A DNA stretch of 34,683 nucleotides from an uncultured Fibrobacterota bacterium (GCA_903876665.1 CAIRAY010000178.1:1-34683), one strand, 5' to 3'. Numbered from the stretch's first letter, positions 1-8,800 are shown. Program-made: numbers and translations. Notes: generated by a model not told the origin, from the letters alone.

Positions 1-119
1 ATACGCCATCGCTCCGCCGCCGAATTGCACGCAGCGCCCCCATTGTAGGCTTTTGAGATTGGGAAGGGTGGGGCGCGTATGGCGGAGTGCTGGCATATCG
101 CTCACTCGGCGTGTCCCGC
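1..119. repeat. 119-bp direct repeat, copy 1 (touches window edge)
   Basis: This stretch is repeated base for base at 175-293, a 174-bp period with a 55-bp spacer (120-174). It is G+C rich. Short reading frames through both copies give the same residues but have no recognisable domain and look incidental. The copy begins at the window edge, so the unit and the array may extend further left. I see no gene in 1-299. Confidence 0.9.
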
Positions 120-174
120 CGTCGGGCCACAGCCAAGAAAAAACAGGCCCGCCGTCAACCCACCTCGCTCGCCG

Positions 175-293
175 ATACGCCATCGCTCCGCCGCCGAATT
201 GCACGCAGCGCCCCCATTGTAGGCTTTTGAGATTGGGAAGGGTGGGGCGCGTATGGCGGAGTGCTGGCATATCGCTCACTCGGCGTGTCCCGC
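175..293. repeat. 119-bp direct repeat, copy 2
   Basis: Identical to 1-119. It ends 6 bp before the stop codon of the fused ahbAB gene (minus strand, stop at 302-300), so the array lies immediately 3' of the haem operon and takes the place of an obvious terminator. Confidence 0.9.
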
Positions 294-299
294 GTCCAC

Positions 300-1313
300 T
301 CATCCTTCGCTGAATGGCACCAAGCTCGTTTTCTTGTATTCCTTCACCGACAAAAATAGTCGACCCAGGGGCTCGCCGATGTACTCCGAAAGGTCTTGGG
401 CCAAGGCCCGCACATGGGGCTCAGTATCTGCGTGGATCATGGCGAACAAATTGTAGGGAAAGCCCTCGAAGGGTGGGCGCTCATAGCAGTGGGTAATTTC
501 TTTGCGCGAAGCCAAGCGAGTCCCGGCCTCGATGATGCGGTCCGCAGAAACCTGCCAGGTGCACATGGCATTGGCGTTGAATCCCAATTTTTGATGCCGG
601 GCAAGCATCGCGATCCGGCGCAGGGCCCCTAAAGATTTCCAGTTTTCCAAGATTTTGAGGAGCTCTGCTTCGGAGTAACCGGTCTTTGCGGCGATCAGAG
701 AATAGGGATGAGGATCCGCAGGAAAGTCCTGGTGCAAAAGCACGATCAACCGGCGTTCCTGTTCGTTTGTACACACAAACTCTGTTCCCATCCAGGGGAG
801 TTCCGAATCCGGCTCTTCGCTTTTGGGAATTGCTTGGGCGACCGATAGCTGGGCTGGATCCAAAACCACTTGAACCTTGAATTTTCGGGTGGCGGGGGCT
901 ACGCGGATGGGGAATTGGATTTGATGTTGCAGCTCCAGCAGAGTTTCGTCGAAGCGTTCGCCCAGGGTGCTTAGTGTGAACCAGAGGTTCGGCAACGATG
1001 CTTGTGGACTTCCTGGATCGCGCAAGTAGCAATGGGTAATGCCAGGGTAGGGAAGTAGCCGGGCCACCACGGAATCGATGACTTCGATGGGAACGGTGAT
1101 TCCACACAAAGCGCTCCGGTAGCCGAGCTGGCTCACATTGAATACGGCGCCGATGCGTCGAATATAACCCTGCTCCCGGAAGGTGGCAATTTTTTCCAGA
1201 ACCTCGGCCGAAGAAAGGCCGAAGGGCCGGCCCACGGTGGCGTAGGGTTCGCAATCCAGCGGAATCCCGCGTTGCAGGCTAAGAATGAGTGCGGAATCGA
1301 TTTCGGATTTCAT
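300..1313 (-). CDS. ahbAB: Fused siroheme decarboxylase AhbA-AhbB
   Basis: A 337-residue protein predicted to decarboxylate the C12 and C18 acetates of siroheme to give 12,18-didecarboxysiroheme in the cytoplasm, the first step of the alternative haem pathway. It holds two Lrp/AsnC-like halves in tandem. Each has a winged-helix segment ending in a basic strand (RRIGAVFNVSQLGY in the first half, RRIAMLARHQKLGF in the second) and an AsnC-type ferredoxin-like domain with a THCY motif; the second half has the family's THCYERP and PYNLFAMIH. AhbA and AhbB are usually separate chains of about 150-170 residues, so this is a natural fusion, as in NirDL-type proteins. The ATG at 1313-1311 is chosen over an upstream one at 1409 because it overlaps the ahbD stop as ATGA and the extra N-terminus is low-complexity basic sequence. 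A role in haem d1 synthesis is less likely because AhbC and AhbD are both nearby. Confidence 0.9.
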   Translation of the reverse strand: MKSEIDSALILSLQRGIPLDCEPYATVGRPFGLSSAEVLEKIATFREQGYIRRIGAVFNVSQLGYRSALCGITVPIEVIDSVVARLLPYPGITHCYLRDPGSPQASLPNLWFTLSTLGERFDETLLELQHQIQFPIRVAPATRKFKVQVVLDPAQLSVAQAIPKSEEPDSELPWMGTEFVCTNEQERRLIVLLHQDFPADPHPYSLIAAKTGYSEAELLKILENWKSLGALRRIAMLARHQKLGFNANAMCTWQVSADRIIEAGTRLASRKEITHCYERPPFEGFPYNLFAMIHADTEPHVRALAQDLSEYIGEPLGRLFLSVKEYKKTSLVPFSEG

Positions 1314-2389
1314 GGGTGTGCCACACCCTTGGGCTCGTGGATGCAGAAGGGCTCGCTTTCGAGCCAATCGCCGGTATGCCCGTAGGCCCTTGCGCGACAA
1401 CCTCCGCACGCGTTGCGGAATTCACAAATCCCGCATTTCCCATGGAAGTGGTCCACATCGCGCATGGACTTGGCAACCTCGGAATTTTCGTAGATGTCCT
1501 GGACATTGAAATCTTGCTTGCGCAGGTCTCCAAATTCAGCCTCGAGGAATCCGCAAGGTTGAACCATGCCCCGATGGCTCACGAAGAGAAATCCACGTGC
1601 AGCCATGCAACCACTGGCCCCGCGACCGGGCCCGCGTCCCATGCCCTTCTGGCGCACCACTCGTGCATAATGGGGCGCACAAGTCGTATGAATGCCGATG
1701 GGGGATTGGGCAGCAGTATCGGCCACCCAGTCCAAAGCGACCTCATGGCGTTCCGGGCTGATTTCCAGACTTTTGATGGCGGCTCCGCGCCCTGTGGGGA
1801 CCAGGAAAAACAAGTCCCAGCTGATGGCGCCAAAGGCAATCACGGATTCCAGCATGCGGGGGAGCGCATCCACATTGAGCTTGCTGACGGTGGTGTTCAC
1901 CTGAAAGCTCAGGCCATTGCGCTTGGCGACCTCCATGGCTCGCATCACCACCTCGTAGGCCCCCGGAACCCCGCGGAAGTTATCGTGGGATTCTGCGTCA
2001 GGACCATCGATGGAAAGGGAAATATGCTGGACTCCCGCAGCCAATAATTTCTGTGCGGTGTCATCATTGAGCAGATGCCCGCAGGGTGCCATCACTACGC
2101 GCAGTCCAAGGTCCGTACCCCGTTTGGCCAGCTCGTAAATGTCGCTACGGAACATGGGCTCGCCACCGGTCAAGATCAAAATGGGCTTGGCAAACTTGGC
2201 CAGGTTTTCAATAAAGCGCAGGCCTTCCGCCGTATCGAGTTCGCCCTGGTATTTTTCGTCCCGGGCCGATCCCCTGCAATGCTTGCAGGCCATGGCGCAC
2301 TGACGTGTGGTTTCCCAGGCGACTACGCGCAAAGGAGGGATTCCATTTGGACTGGACTGGGTAGGGGCGGCATGCGGATGATGTTGCAT
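1310..2389 (-). CDS. ahbD: Radical SAM haem synthase AhbD (Fe-coproporphyrin III decarboxylase)
   Basis: A 359-residue radical SAM enzyme predicted to convert the two propionates of Fe-coproporphyrin III into vinyl groups, the last step of siroheme-dependent haem b synthesis. The N-terminus has the AhbD signature VVAWETTRQC leading into the CX3CX2C cluster motif (CAMACKHC), followed by LTGGEP and SLSIDGP. The C-terminal auxiliary-cluster region carries GCMAARGFLFVSHRGMVQPC and the cysteine-rich CGICEFRNACGGCRARAYG. Length fits the family. It is first in a two-gene operon and its stop overlaps the ahbAB start (ATGA, 1310-1313), which suggests translational coupling. I see no Shine-Dalgarno before the ATG; a TAGCTT box ends 6 nt upstream, so the mRNA may be leaderless. 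Confidence 0.92.
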   Translation of the reverse strand: MQHHPHAAPTQSSPNGIPPLRVVAWETTRQCAMACKHCRGSARDEKYQGELDTAEGLRFIENLAKFAKPILILTGGEPMFRSDIYELAKRGTDLGLRVVMAPCGHLLNDDTAQKLLAAGVQHISLSIDGPDAESHDNFRGVPGAYEVVMRAMEVAKRNGLSFQVNTTVSKLNVDALPRMLESVIAFGAISWDLFFLVPTGRGAAIKSLEISPERHEVALDWVADTAAQSPIGIHTTCAPHYARVVRQKGMGRGPGRGASGCMAARGFLFVSHRGMVQPCGFLEAEFGDLRKQDFNVQDIYENSEVAKSMRDVDHFHGKCGICEFRNACGGCRARAYGHTGDWLESEPFCIHEPKGVAHP

Positions 2390-2401
2390 GCGTTAAAGCT
2401 A
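2390..2401 (-). promoter_or_regulatory. Candidate leaderless-type promoter of ahbD-ahbAB
   Basis: On the minus strand TAGCTT (2401-2396) is followed by six bases and then the ahbD ATG, so transcription would start at or within a base or two of the start codon. The box fits the TAnnTTT pattern seen before ahbC, the Wzi-like gene, the PorV-like gene and mfd. No convincing -35 is visible. Confidence 0.45.
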
Positions 2402-2538
2402 GAAGTCTAAACCGTCTGTGGCAATACCGGGGTCCGCTTACGGGCAAAATCGTGAATGATGCATCGCGAATTCGTCATTTCCGCAACAACGGGAATCGGG
2501 TGCATGGGTCCCGGACCCTCCGCACAGAGGATAGCGCA

Positions 2539-2640
2539 CCATCACCGCACCGTCCCCGAGTCTGTTCTATGCCATGTGGCGCGCACCGGTGATCCCCGCT
2601 TTCACGGGGATGACATGCTTCTGACTTGTCATGGCCGGAA
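2539..2640. repeat. Interspersed repeat B, copy 1
   Basis: About 100 bp beginning CCATCACCGCACCGTCCCCG and ending TGTCATGGCCGGAA. It contains a hairpin, ATCCCCG-loop-CGGGGAT, at roughly 2591-2611. Related copies are at 2786 and 2888. The hairpin motif resembles the widespread REP-like 'VIPAKAGI' type of extragenic repeat. Reading frames through it are incidental. Confidence 0.85.
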
Positions 2641-2785
2641 GAGCCGATGTGCTGCCAGTTACGGTTACTGGCAGCTATGCAAAGCTTGGCCACTTAGGGC
2701 TTTGCCCTTTCCACACAGTGGATATGTGCCTGTAACCGCTGAAGCGGAACAGGCATATCAAGTGGAGCACTATCCACTGTGTGGA
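2627..2785. repeat. Structured interspersed element C, copy 1
   Basis: 134 bp (2627-2760) match the right end of the window (34550-34683) without gaps. Visible stems are CTGCCAGT/ACTGGCAG, AGGGC/GCCCT, TCCAC/GTGGA, and a long hairpin over 2721-2759 (GCCTGT-CCGC-TGAA-GCGG-ACAGGC core). In this copy the hairpin is further enclosed by a perfect 15-bp inverted repeat, 2710-2724 against 2771-2785. The element sits exactly between repeat B copies 1 and 2, sharing its first 14 bp with the end of B1. No protein is likely. It could be a MITE- or REP-like mobile unit or a structured RNA. Confidence 0.85.
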
Positions 2786-2887
2786 CCATCACCGCACCGT
2801 CCCCGAGTCTGTTCAATACCATGCGGCACGCACCGGTGATCCCCCTTTGGGGGATGACGTGCTTCTGACTTGTCATGGCCGGAACGG
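2786..2887. repeat. Interspersed repeat B, copy 2
   Basis: Same unit as 2539-2640 with scattered substitutions. The central hairpin is 3 bp shorter (ATCCCCC-TTT-GGGGGAT) but still fully paired, so structure is kept while sequence drifts. It is in direct tandem with copy 3 at a 102-bp period. Confidence 0.85.
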
Positions 2888-2961
2888 CCATCACCGCACC
2901 GTCCCCGAGTCTGTTCTATGCCATGTGGCACGCACCGGTGATCCCCGCTTTCACAGGGAGG
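2888..2961. repeat. Interspersed repeat B, copy 3 (truncated)
   Basis: Matches the first 70-odd bases of the B unit, then decays inside the hairpin (the right arm reads CAGGGAGG, no longer complementary). It runs directly into a remnant of palindrome family A at 2962. Confidence 0.8.
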
Positions 2962-2985
2962 ACAGAATATTTCCGAATGGTACGG
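2962..2985. repeat. Remnant of palindromic repeat A (interior only)
   Basis: ACAGAATATTTCCGAATGGT and the bases after it closely match the interior of the palindromic elements at 12874-12942 (reverse complement) and 24366-24432, but the flanking arms are missing. The rest of the 2390-3133 gap (2402-2538 and 2986-3133) holds no gene I can support. A soft promoter candidate, TTTAAT (3040)-16 bp-TAAATT (3062), precedes the next gene. Confidence 0.55.
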
Positions 2986-3133
2986 TTAGGACGAGTTTCA
3001 AGGTCGCCTCAGTAGGGTTATATGGCTTCATTATCTGGTTTTAATTCAGTCCATCCCAAGGTAAATTGAAGACACGGTTTGGACCTTTTTGTTGGCCTGA
3101 ATGATTTGGGGTCACTACAATCCAGGGGATTGG

Positions 3134-6100
3134 ATGAATCAGGTTTTGAAAGCTTTGGGTTTTATCGCTTTGGCATTGGTTGGGACTGTTTGGTCCCAAG
3201 GCTTTGGCAATGCCGTGGGCATGTCCGCCATTTCCGAAGGGATTTTAAAGTTTTCCTTGTACGGCAAGGAGTGGGTCGACATTGAGCCCATGGCGAATAC
3301 CGGTGATTCTGCGGCCATTGGAAGCGACGGCTGGGTGAGGGTGGGTTCGGCGGATCGCATTCGTGGGGACATTCTGGCTGCTGGTGAAGTGATTGGTGCT
3401 AATGATGATACCATCGATGGCAATGTTTCAGCCAACGGGAAGGTGGCATTTGGCTATAAATTCCGTGCGGGCAAATCGATTTGGGCCAAGGACTCCTTGG
3501 TGATTTTAAATCAAAGCGCAATAACGGGGAGTATTTTTGTCGGTAAAGGGCTTCGGCTTGATTATTATGATACCATTCGAGGCCTGACAACGGTTGCCAA
3601 TGGAGTGATTCCGGTTGCGGGTGCTTGGCCTGTGGTTTTTGGTATGCAATCGTTGAGTGCCCCCAATGTGGTGCCCTATAAATTGGCTTCGGCCACCAAT
3701 ACGGGAGATAGCCTCAAATGGAATACTCCATTTACCCGGCCTGCGCAGTGGAACCCTGTTTCTTACTCGATCCCAAGTACAATTGTTGACACCACCGGAA
3801 CCAAGAATTGCGTGTTGACAAATGCCAAAGTTTGGGACAATACGGCGGGGACCTGTATATTGGTTTCCGGAACCCCAACGTTACAAACCGCTCCCGATGG
3901 AGCCAAGGTTTTGCCGCCCGGGAATTATGGCGACATTGACTTACGAATCAATTCAAAGTTGGTGTTGGGAGAAGGGATCTACAATTTCAAGAGTTTAATT
4001 GCCAATGAAAATCTGGTCAGCATTCCGGTTTGGCAGCCCACCGGAGGTCGTACCCAAATCCTAGTCCAGGGTGACATCAAGACGGAGCTTGCAACCAATT
4101 TCATGTTGCGGCCCGCCTCCAATGCAGCAGACTACTTGCAGCCCTATAATTCCACCACCAACGAAATCAAAGGTGGCTCGATTTTGCTGTATTCCAACAG
4201 CACAAATTCCATAACGTTGAATCAGGGTTCCTATATCTGGGCAACGGTTATTGCTCCCAAGGCTCTCATTCAAATAAGTCCCGACGTCCGGTTGTTTGGT
4301 CAGGCTTTGGGCAAGCAAATCCTCGTGAAACAAGGGTTCAAAGGCAATACCGGAAAATACATCCCGTTCTACCCATCCAAACCCACCATTCGTTTAAACC
4401 CAGTCTCTTCAACGGGAATCCTGATCCCCGAAGGGTCGGGCGGGGGAACAAAAGTATTCCCCATTAACTTCACCATGGATCATGAAAATGGCATGTCCGT
4501 CACGGTATATTTCCACACAGAATCCAGATTGCCTGCCACCAATGGCAATGCGGATGCATCTGATTACACCGGGGTCGCCAAGGATTCGGTCACCTTTGGA
4601 GTGGGCGTGGTTTCTCTGGATTACAGCAAGATCACCATCAACAAAGATGGCCAATATGAGGTGGATGATTGGTTTGACTTGGTGATCGATAGTGTCAAGA
4701 ATGGGGACCTGGATCCCATACATACTTATGCCCTCGGGATTGAAAACGATGATGCGGGCGTTCCTCCCACCATCACCCCAATTCTCGATCAGGCTTCCGG
4801 GCTGGAAGACGTTACGCTTGGGCCCCTTGGATTCTCCATTGGAGACGATCCCTCGGTCGGTGGCATACTTGCGGTGACCGCTTTGGGCAATAATTCCGCG
4901 CTATTCCCTGCGGATTCCATTATTCTGAGTGGTTCTGGAAGTAGCCGAACCATCACGCTTAAACCAATGAAAGATCAATTTGGAACTGCCCAAATTATCG
5001 TCAAGGTTCAGAACCAACTATCCCTTTTTGTATTGGATACCTTTAATGTCACGATAAGCTCTGTGAATGATGCGCCAAGTTTTATCGCAGGCCCCAATGA
5101 TACGATCCTGGAGGGCTTTGTTGGGGAGCGAACGATTGCCGGATGGGCCAGTGGCATGCAGATTGGACCTGCAAACGAAGTCGGTCAAACCTTTTCCTTT
5201 GCGCTCACCAATAGTAATCCCGGGATTTTTAAAACGCTTCCCGCTGTGGATGCCACGGGCAAGTTGACCTATGAATTGTTGAGTTTGAATGTAAATGGCG
5301 TAGACAGCGTTTCCATTCAAATGAAGGACAATGGGGGAACAGCCGCGGGTGGAGAGGATCTCAGTTCCGTCCAGTCATTCAAGATTGTGGTGACTTCCGT
5401 CAATGATGCGCCGACCCTGGTTGGGCTGTTGGACACCTCCGTTAACGAAGATGATTCTGTTTCCGTGAATTTCACCGTGGCGGACATGGAAACCGCCACA
5501 AGCAGCTTGACGGTTTCTGCAACTTCAAGCGACCTCACCAAAATTCCCAATGCGAATCTCACCCTGTCCGGATCTGCGGGTTCCCGGACCATCAAAATAA
5601 AACCGGGAGCAAACCAAAATGGTGGACCCGTGACGGTTACGCTGACGGTCAGCGACGGGGTCAAAACAACATCGAAGACCTTCAATGTAACGATCACTCC
5701 AGTGAATGATGCTCCGGTGGCCATTGGCGATAATATTGTGACCGATTTGAATGTGACACGAAACATCCCTGTTGACTCGCTGACTCTGAACGATTCCGAT
5801 GTCGATGGAAATGCTTTGACTGTAACGGCCGTAACCTCTGGTACGGGAACGCATGGATCCGTTTCCTTGAATGCTGGGGTGGTGACCTACATTCCGCAAA
5901 CCGGGTACCAGGGTCCCGCCTCATTCGCCTATTCGATCACGGATGGAGCCATCACAGCCACCGCCACGGTGGGCCTCCTGGTGGGCAACTGGTCGAATAC
6001 GATCCCAACCCTGTCAGGCATTTCGGCACAGTTCGCCACCCAAAATATCCAGAAATCCATTGCCCTGCAGGCGAGCGATCCCGACACGACCCTGGGCGAT

Positions 6101-8674
6101 ATTCTTTCCTATTCGTTCGTGAGTGGAAATCTTCCCGGCATGTTCCTCAATGCGGGGACAGGCGTGATCACTTGGACTCCAATCAACTCACAGGTGGGTG
6201 GGCCCTATACCGTGCAGGTTCGCGTTTCGGATCTAGTGGCTCCAGGGAATACCGTGCCTGTTTCGATCACCGTCTTGAATGCCCCGGATGCTCCGGTACT
6301 GGATTCCATTTTGGACCAAGATGCCAATGAAAATCAGGAATTCACTTACCAGGTTCGTGCCTTGGATGTGGATCAAAGCGTGGATCCTTTGGAATCATTG
6401 ACCTATAGCCTGGTGCTTCCGCCTGCGGGAATGGTTATTGATGTCGCGGGTAATATTTCCTGGACTCCGGATAATGGGGATTTAGGTGTCCACACAGTAA
6501 AGGTAGTGGTGCGGGATTTGGGTGGGCTTGCGGATACGGCGGTCTTTGCGTTAACCGTGGTGAATGTAAATGATCGCCCCAGCCTGGATTCAATTGCCGA
6601 CCAGGAAACCTTTGAAGACTCCCTATTTTCTTACACGGTGGTGGGACACGATGTGGACCAGGGCGTTGATATCCTTGAAACCCTGGTGTATAGCCTCGTT
6701 TATCCGCCTGTGGGCATGCAAATCGACTCAGTCACGGGCACAATTACCTGGACTCCGGGAATTGCGGATGTGGGAATGGACTCCATCAAGGTGCGCGCAA
6801 CGGATGAGAAAGGTCTTTATTCCGAAAGAACCTTTGCCTTGAATGTGAATAATGTGAACCATTCTCCTACGCTTTCCGACACGACCTTTGTCCTTTCCGA
6901 AGCCGCCAAGCCAGGGGCCATTGTGGGCAGGGTAATCGGGAAGGACATGGATGCGAACTCCATTCTTACCTACGAATTAGTTGGCAACAACCCCAAGTTC
7001 AGTGTGGATGTAGATGGCACAATCGTTCTGGTACAATCTTTGGACTACGAAACATCTAAGGCAGAAACGCTGTGGGTTTCGGTGACCGATGGCTTTGTCT
7101 CCGTGTCCAAAAAAGTCATCATTTCGTTAGGAAATGTAAAAGAGACCTCTTTTGTCGAAATCATCGAAGTGGCGACGGCGGATTCAACCTGGGCCAAGCC
7201 AGATACCATTTGGACCAATGACTCATTGGTGGATATCACCTGGACACACGACGGAATCACTCAGATTGACCGCTTTGAAATTCGCTCGGGTTTAAATGTG
7301 TTCATCCGTGAATTCAAGGGCCCTGGAATGGATACCTATGGTCGTGACACCTTGTATGTTCTGGTCAGCCGTAAGACCCCCGAGGTGTTGGTTATGTTGC
7401 CTCCTGAGCGTCCCGAGCCCAAGCCCAATACCGTGATTGAGGATCCTTTGTTGCCGGTGGAATTAACCTTGGACGGAGATACCATTTTTTACATCAACGA
7501 TGCAGAACGGGCAATTTTTGCGCAAGTGATTGTGATTGGCAAGGACATGAAGCGGGATACACTGATCATTCAGCTGCACCCGGATCTCCAGGAAGGCTTG
7601 AATTCTGTGGATTACACCTATACGGATCTATTTGGAAATACTGCGACAGGCTCCGTGACGGTATTCCTAGACTTGACTCCTCCGGTGGTAGATATTTTGA
7701 AGCCTGCGGATTCCACCCAAACCGTGCAGTTCGTTTCGCCGGTGCAATGGACTGTTGATGGTATACCTATGGACACACTAAATCAACAATCCCTGGTGGT
7801 AGACTGGAACATGATCATCCGCACCTACCGGGACCGTGCCGGTAACGAAGGTTCCGATACCGTTTGGATCAAACTCAAGGATTCGAAGAAAAATATTCGC
7901 ATAGCCCTGGAAGAGCCCTTGGTGATTTTGGATAACCGAAAGGTGGCGGACTATTACGCCATCAATCCTCCCAAGGACGGGGAATTCTTTTCATTTTCCA
8001 TCGTCAATACCCGAAGTGGCCAAGAAGAGGAAAAACAATATGGCATGGGATCAAGCACCAAAAAGGGTGATGACCAGGAACCCTATCCTGGTCTCCGGGG
8101 CAAGCATCTGGGGCCAACCCTGCGGATTGATATTCGGCTTCCAGCCATGGGCGGAGTAGACGAGGCTGGCAATCTGCGCGGTGGAGACCTGCAGAGTCTC
8201 ATGGAGTCTGATGGAAGAATTGCGCTGACTGATGGCGCAGGTGAGGACCGTAAGCTGGTTTCCCTGGGTGACTATGTGGAAAACTATTGCCTGGACGGAG
8301 CTTTCAAGGGCTTGTCTCCCGTCGAATTAAGTGGCGCATCCCTCTTCAAGGCCAGGATCTATATCGAAGTGATGATTTATGATGCTATTGGGCAGTTCGT
8401 GGACAACATGAAGGTGGAGCAGGAAATTTCCAATGCCGACTACTTGTCTGACGGTGGGATGTTGACTGGATACCTTGAAATCAAACCTCGCAAGGACAAG
8501 GGGCTGCAAAGCCAAACGGGCCGTGCCTACGGGACCGGTGCCTTTGTGGTGAGCGGAAAGGTGCGTAGCATTTCGACTCTCCAGTGCGACACCCCGGCTA
8601 GTCTGCGTGGGACTCCGACCCGCAACAGTGATGATGTGATGATTAAATTTGGCTATCGCCGCGATAAGAAATAA
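3134..8674 (+). CDS. Giant secreted Calx-beta/cadherin/Ig-like repeat protein
   Basis: 1846 residues. The start at 3134 has AGGGGA a few bases upstream and opens directly into a signal peptide (MNQVLKALGFIALALVGTVWSQG). Residues ~40-400 are a beta-rich region with GDILAAGEVIGANDDTIDGN-type repeats suggestive of a beta-helix. A Calx-beta-like domain spans ~420-540. Then come about eight tandem Ig/cadherin-like domains of 90-110 residues to ~1335; many end in VNDAP, NDRP or NHSP linkers, and the later ones have the ITWTP motif of He_PIG-type domains. The C-terminal ~500 residues are of unknown fold, with a basic end. No enzyme motif is visible. The likely role is adhesion or cell-surface structure, outside the outer membrane. 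Export by a type IX route is conceivable given the PorV-like gene nearby, but no canonical type IX tail is recognisable. It is a single gene ending in a strong terminator. Confidence 0.8.
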   Translation: MNQVLKALGFIALALVGTVWSQGFGNAVGMSAISEGILKFSLYGKEWVDIEPMANTGDSAAIGSDGWVRVGSADRIRGDILAAGEVIGANDDTIDGNVSANGKVAFGYKFRAGKSIWAKDSLVILNQSAITGSIFVGKGLRLDYYDTIRGLTTVANGVIPVAGAWPVVFGMQSLSAPNVVPYKLASATNTGDSLKWNTPFTRPAQWNPVSYSIPSTIVDTTGTKNCVLTNAKVWDNTAGTCILVSGTPTLQTAPDGAKVLPPGNYGDIDLRINSKLVLGEGIYNFKSLIANENLVSIPVWQPTGGRTQILVQGDIKTELATNFMLRPASNAADYLQPYNSTTNEIKGGSILLYSNSTNSITLNQGSYIWATVIAPKALIQISPDVRLFGQALGKQILVKQGFKGNTGKYIPFYPSKPTIRLNPVSSTGILIPEGSGGGTKVFPINFTMDHENGMSVTVYFHTESRLPATNGNADASDYTGVAKDSVTFGVGVVSLDYSKITINKDGQYEVDDWFDLVIDSVKNGDLDPIHTYALGIENDDAGVPPTITPILDQASGLEDVTLGPLGFSIGDDPSVGGILAVTALGNNSALFPADSIILSGSGSSRTITLKPMKDQFGTAQIIVKVQNQLSLFVLDTFNVTISSVNDAPSFIAGPNDTILEGFVGERTIAGWASGMQIGPANEVGQTFSFALTNSNPGIFKTLPAVDATGKLTYELLSLNVNGVDSVSIQMKDNGGTAAGGEDLSSVQSFKIVVTSVNDAPTLVGLLDTSVNEDDSVSVNFTVADMETATSSLTVSATSSDLTKIPNANLTLSGSAGSRTIKIKPGANQNGGPVTVTLTVSDGVKTTSKTFNVTITPVNDAPVAIGDNIVTDLNVTRNIPVDSLTLNDSDVDGNALTVTAVTSGTGTHGSVSLNAGVVTYIPQTGYQGPASFAYSITDGAITATATVGLLVGNWSNTIPTLSGISAQFATQNIQKSIALQASDPDTTLGDILSYSFVSGNLPGMFLNAGTGVITWTPINSQVGGPYTVQVRVSDLVAPGNTVPVSITVLNAPDAPVLDSILDQDANENQEFTYQVRALDVDQSVDPLESLTYSLVLPPAGMVIDVAGNISWTPDNGDLGVHTVKVVVRDLGGLADTAVFALTVVNVNDRPSLDSIADQETFEDSLFSYTVVGHDVDQGVDILETLVYSLVYPPVGMQIDSVTGTITWTPGIADVGMDSIKVRATDEKGLYSERTFALNVNNVNHSPTLSDTTFVLSEAAKPGAIVGRVIGKDMDANSILTYELVGNNPKFSVDVDGTIVLVQSLDYETSKAETLWVSVTDGFVSVSKKVIISLGNVKETSFVEIIEVATADSTWAKPDTIWTNDSLVDITWTHDGITQIDRFEIRSGLNVFIREFKGPGMDTYGRDTLYVLVSRKTPEVLVMLPPERPEPKPNTVIEDPLLPVELTLDGDTIFYINDAERAIFAQVIVIGKDMKRDTLIIQLHPDLQEGLNSVDYTYTDLFGNTATGSVTVFLDLTPPVVDILKPADSTQTVQFVSPVQWTVDGIPMDTLNQQSLVVDWNMIIRTYRDRAGNEGSDTVWIKLKDSKKNIRIALEEPLVILDNRKVADYYAINPPKDGEFFSFSIVNTRSGQEEEKQYGMGSSTKKGDDQEPYPGLRGKHLGPTLRIDIRLPAMGGVDEAGNLRGGDLQSLMESDGRIALTDGAGEDRKLVSLGDYVENYCLDGAFKGLSPVELSGASLFKARIYIEVMIYDAIGQFVDNMKVEQEISNADYLSDGGMLTGYLEIKPRKDKGLQSQTGRAYGTGAFVVSGKVRSISTLQCDTPASLRGTPTRNSDDVMIKFGYRRDKK

Positions 8675-8698
8675 GGAATTTAACCCCGATCCCCCCAA

Positions 8699-8729
8699 GG
8701 GACTCCGGCTTCGGCCGGGGTCCCTTTTT
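8699..8729 (+). terminator. Rho-independent terminator of the giant surface gene
   Basis: An 11-bp stem (GGGACTCCGGC with GCCGGGGTCCC, one G-T pair) closed by a TTCG tetraloop and followed by five T. It begins 25 bp after the stop codon. Confidence 0.93.
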
Positions 8730-8772
8730 GGGTTCTATGTGCGGGCCCTAGCAAAAATTGTGGGCAATTTAC

Positions 8773-8800
8773 TATCTTTTGTGCCTCATTCAGCGGAGAT
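8773..8800 (+). promoter_or_regulatory. Candidate -10 and ribosome-binding site of glyA
   Basis: TATCTTTTG at 8773-8781 fits the TAnnTTTG pattern, and GGAGA at 8796-8800 is a good ribosome-binding site for the ATG at 8808. The implied leader is about 25 nt. No clear -35 and no room for a riboswitch. Confidence 0.45.

Noticed and set aside
1-293. CRISPR-like direct repeats
   Set aside because: Units are 119 bp, far too long, only two are seen, and there are no uniform short spacers or cas genes.
300-1313. Two separate ahbA and ahbB genes joined by a frameshift or missing stop
   Set aside because: The frame is uninterrupted with a plausible linker and both halves intact; fused forms of this family are known.
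2539-2961. CRISPR or coding repeats in the gap before the giant gene
   Set aside because: Spacing is irregular, units contain hairpins, and the short frames are disrupted and lack ribosome-binding sites; interspersed repeats explain them.
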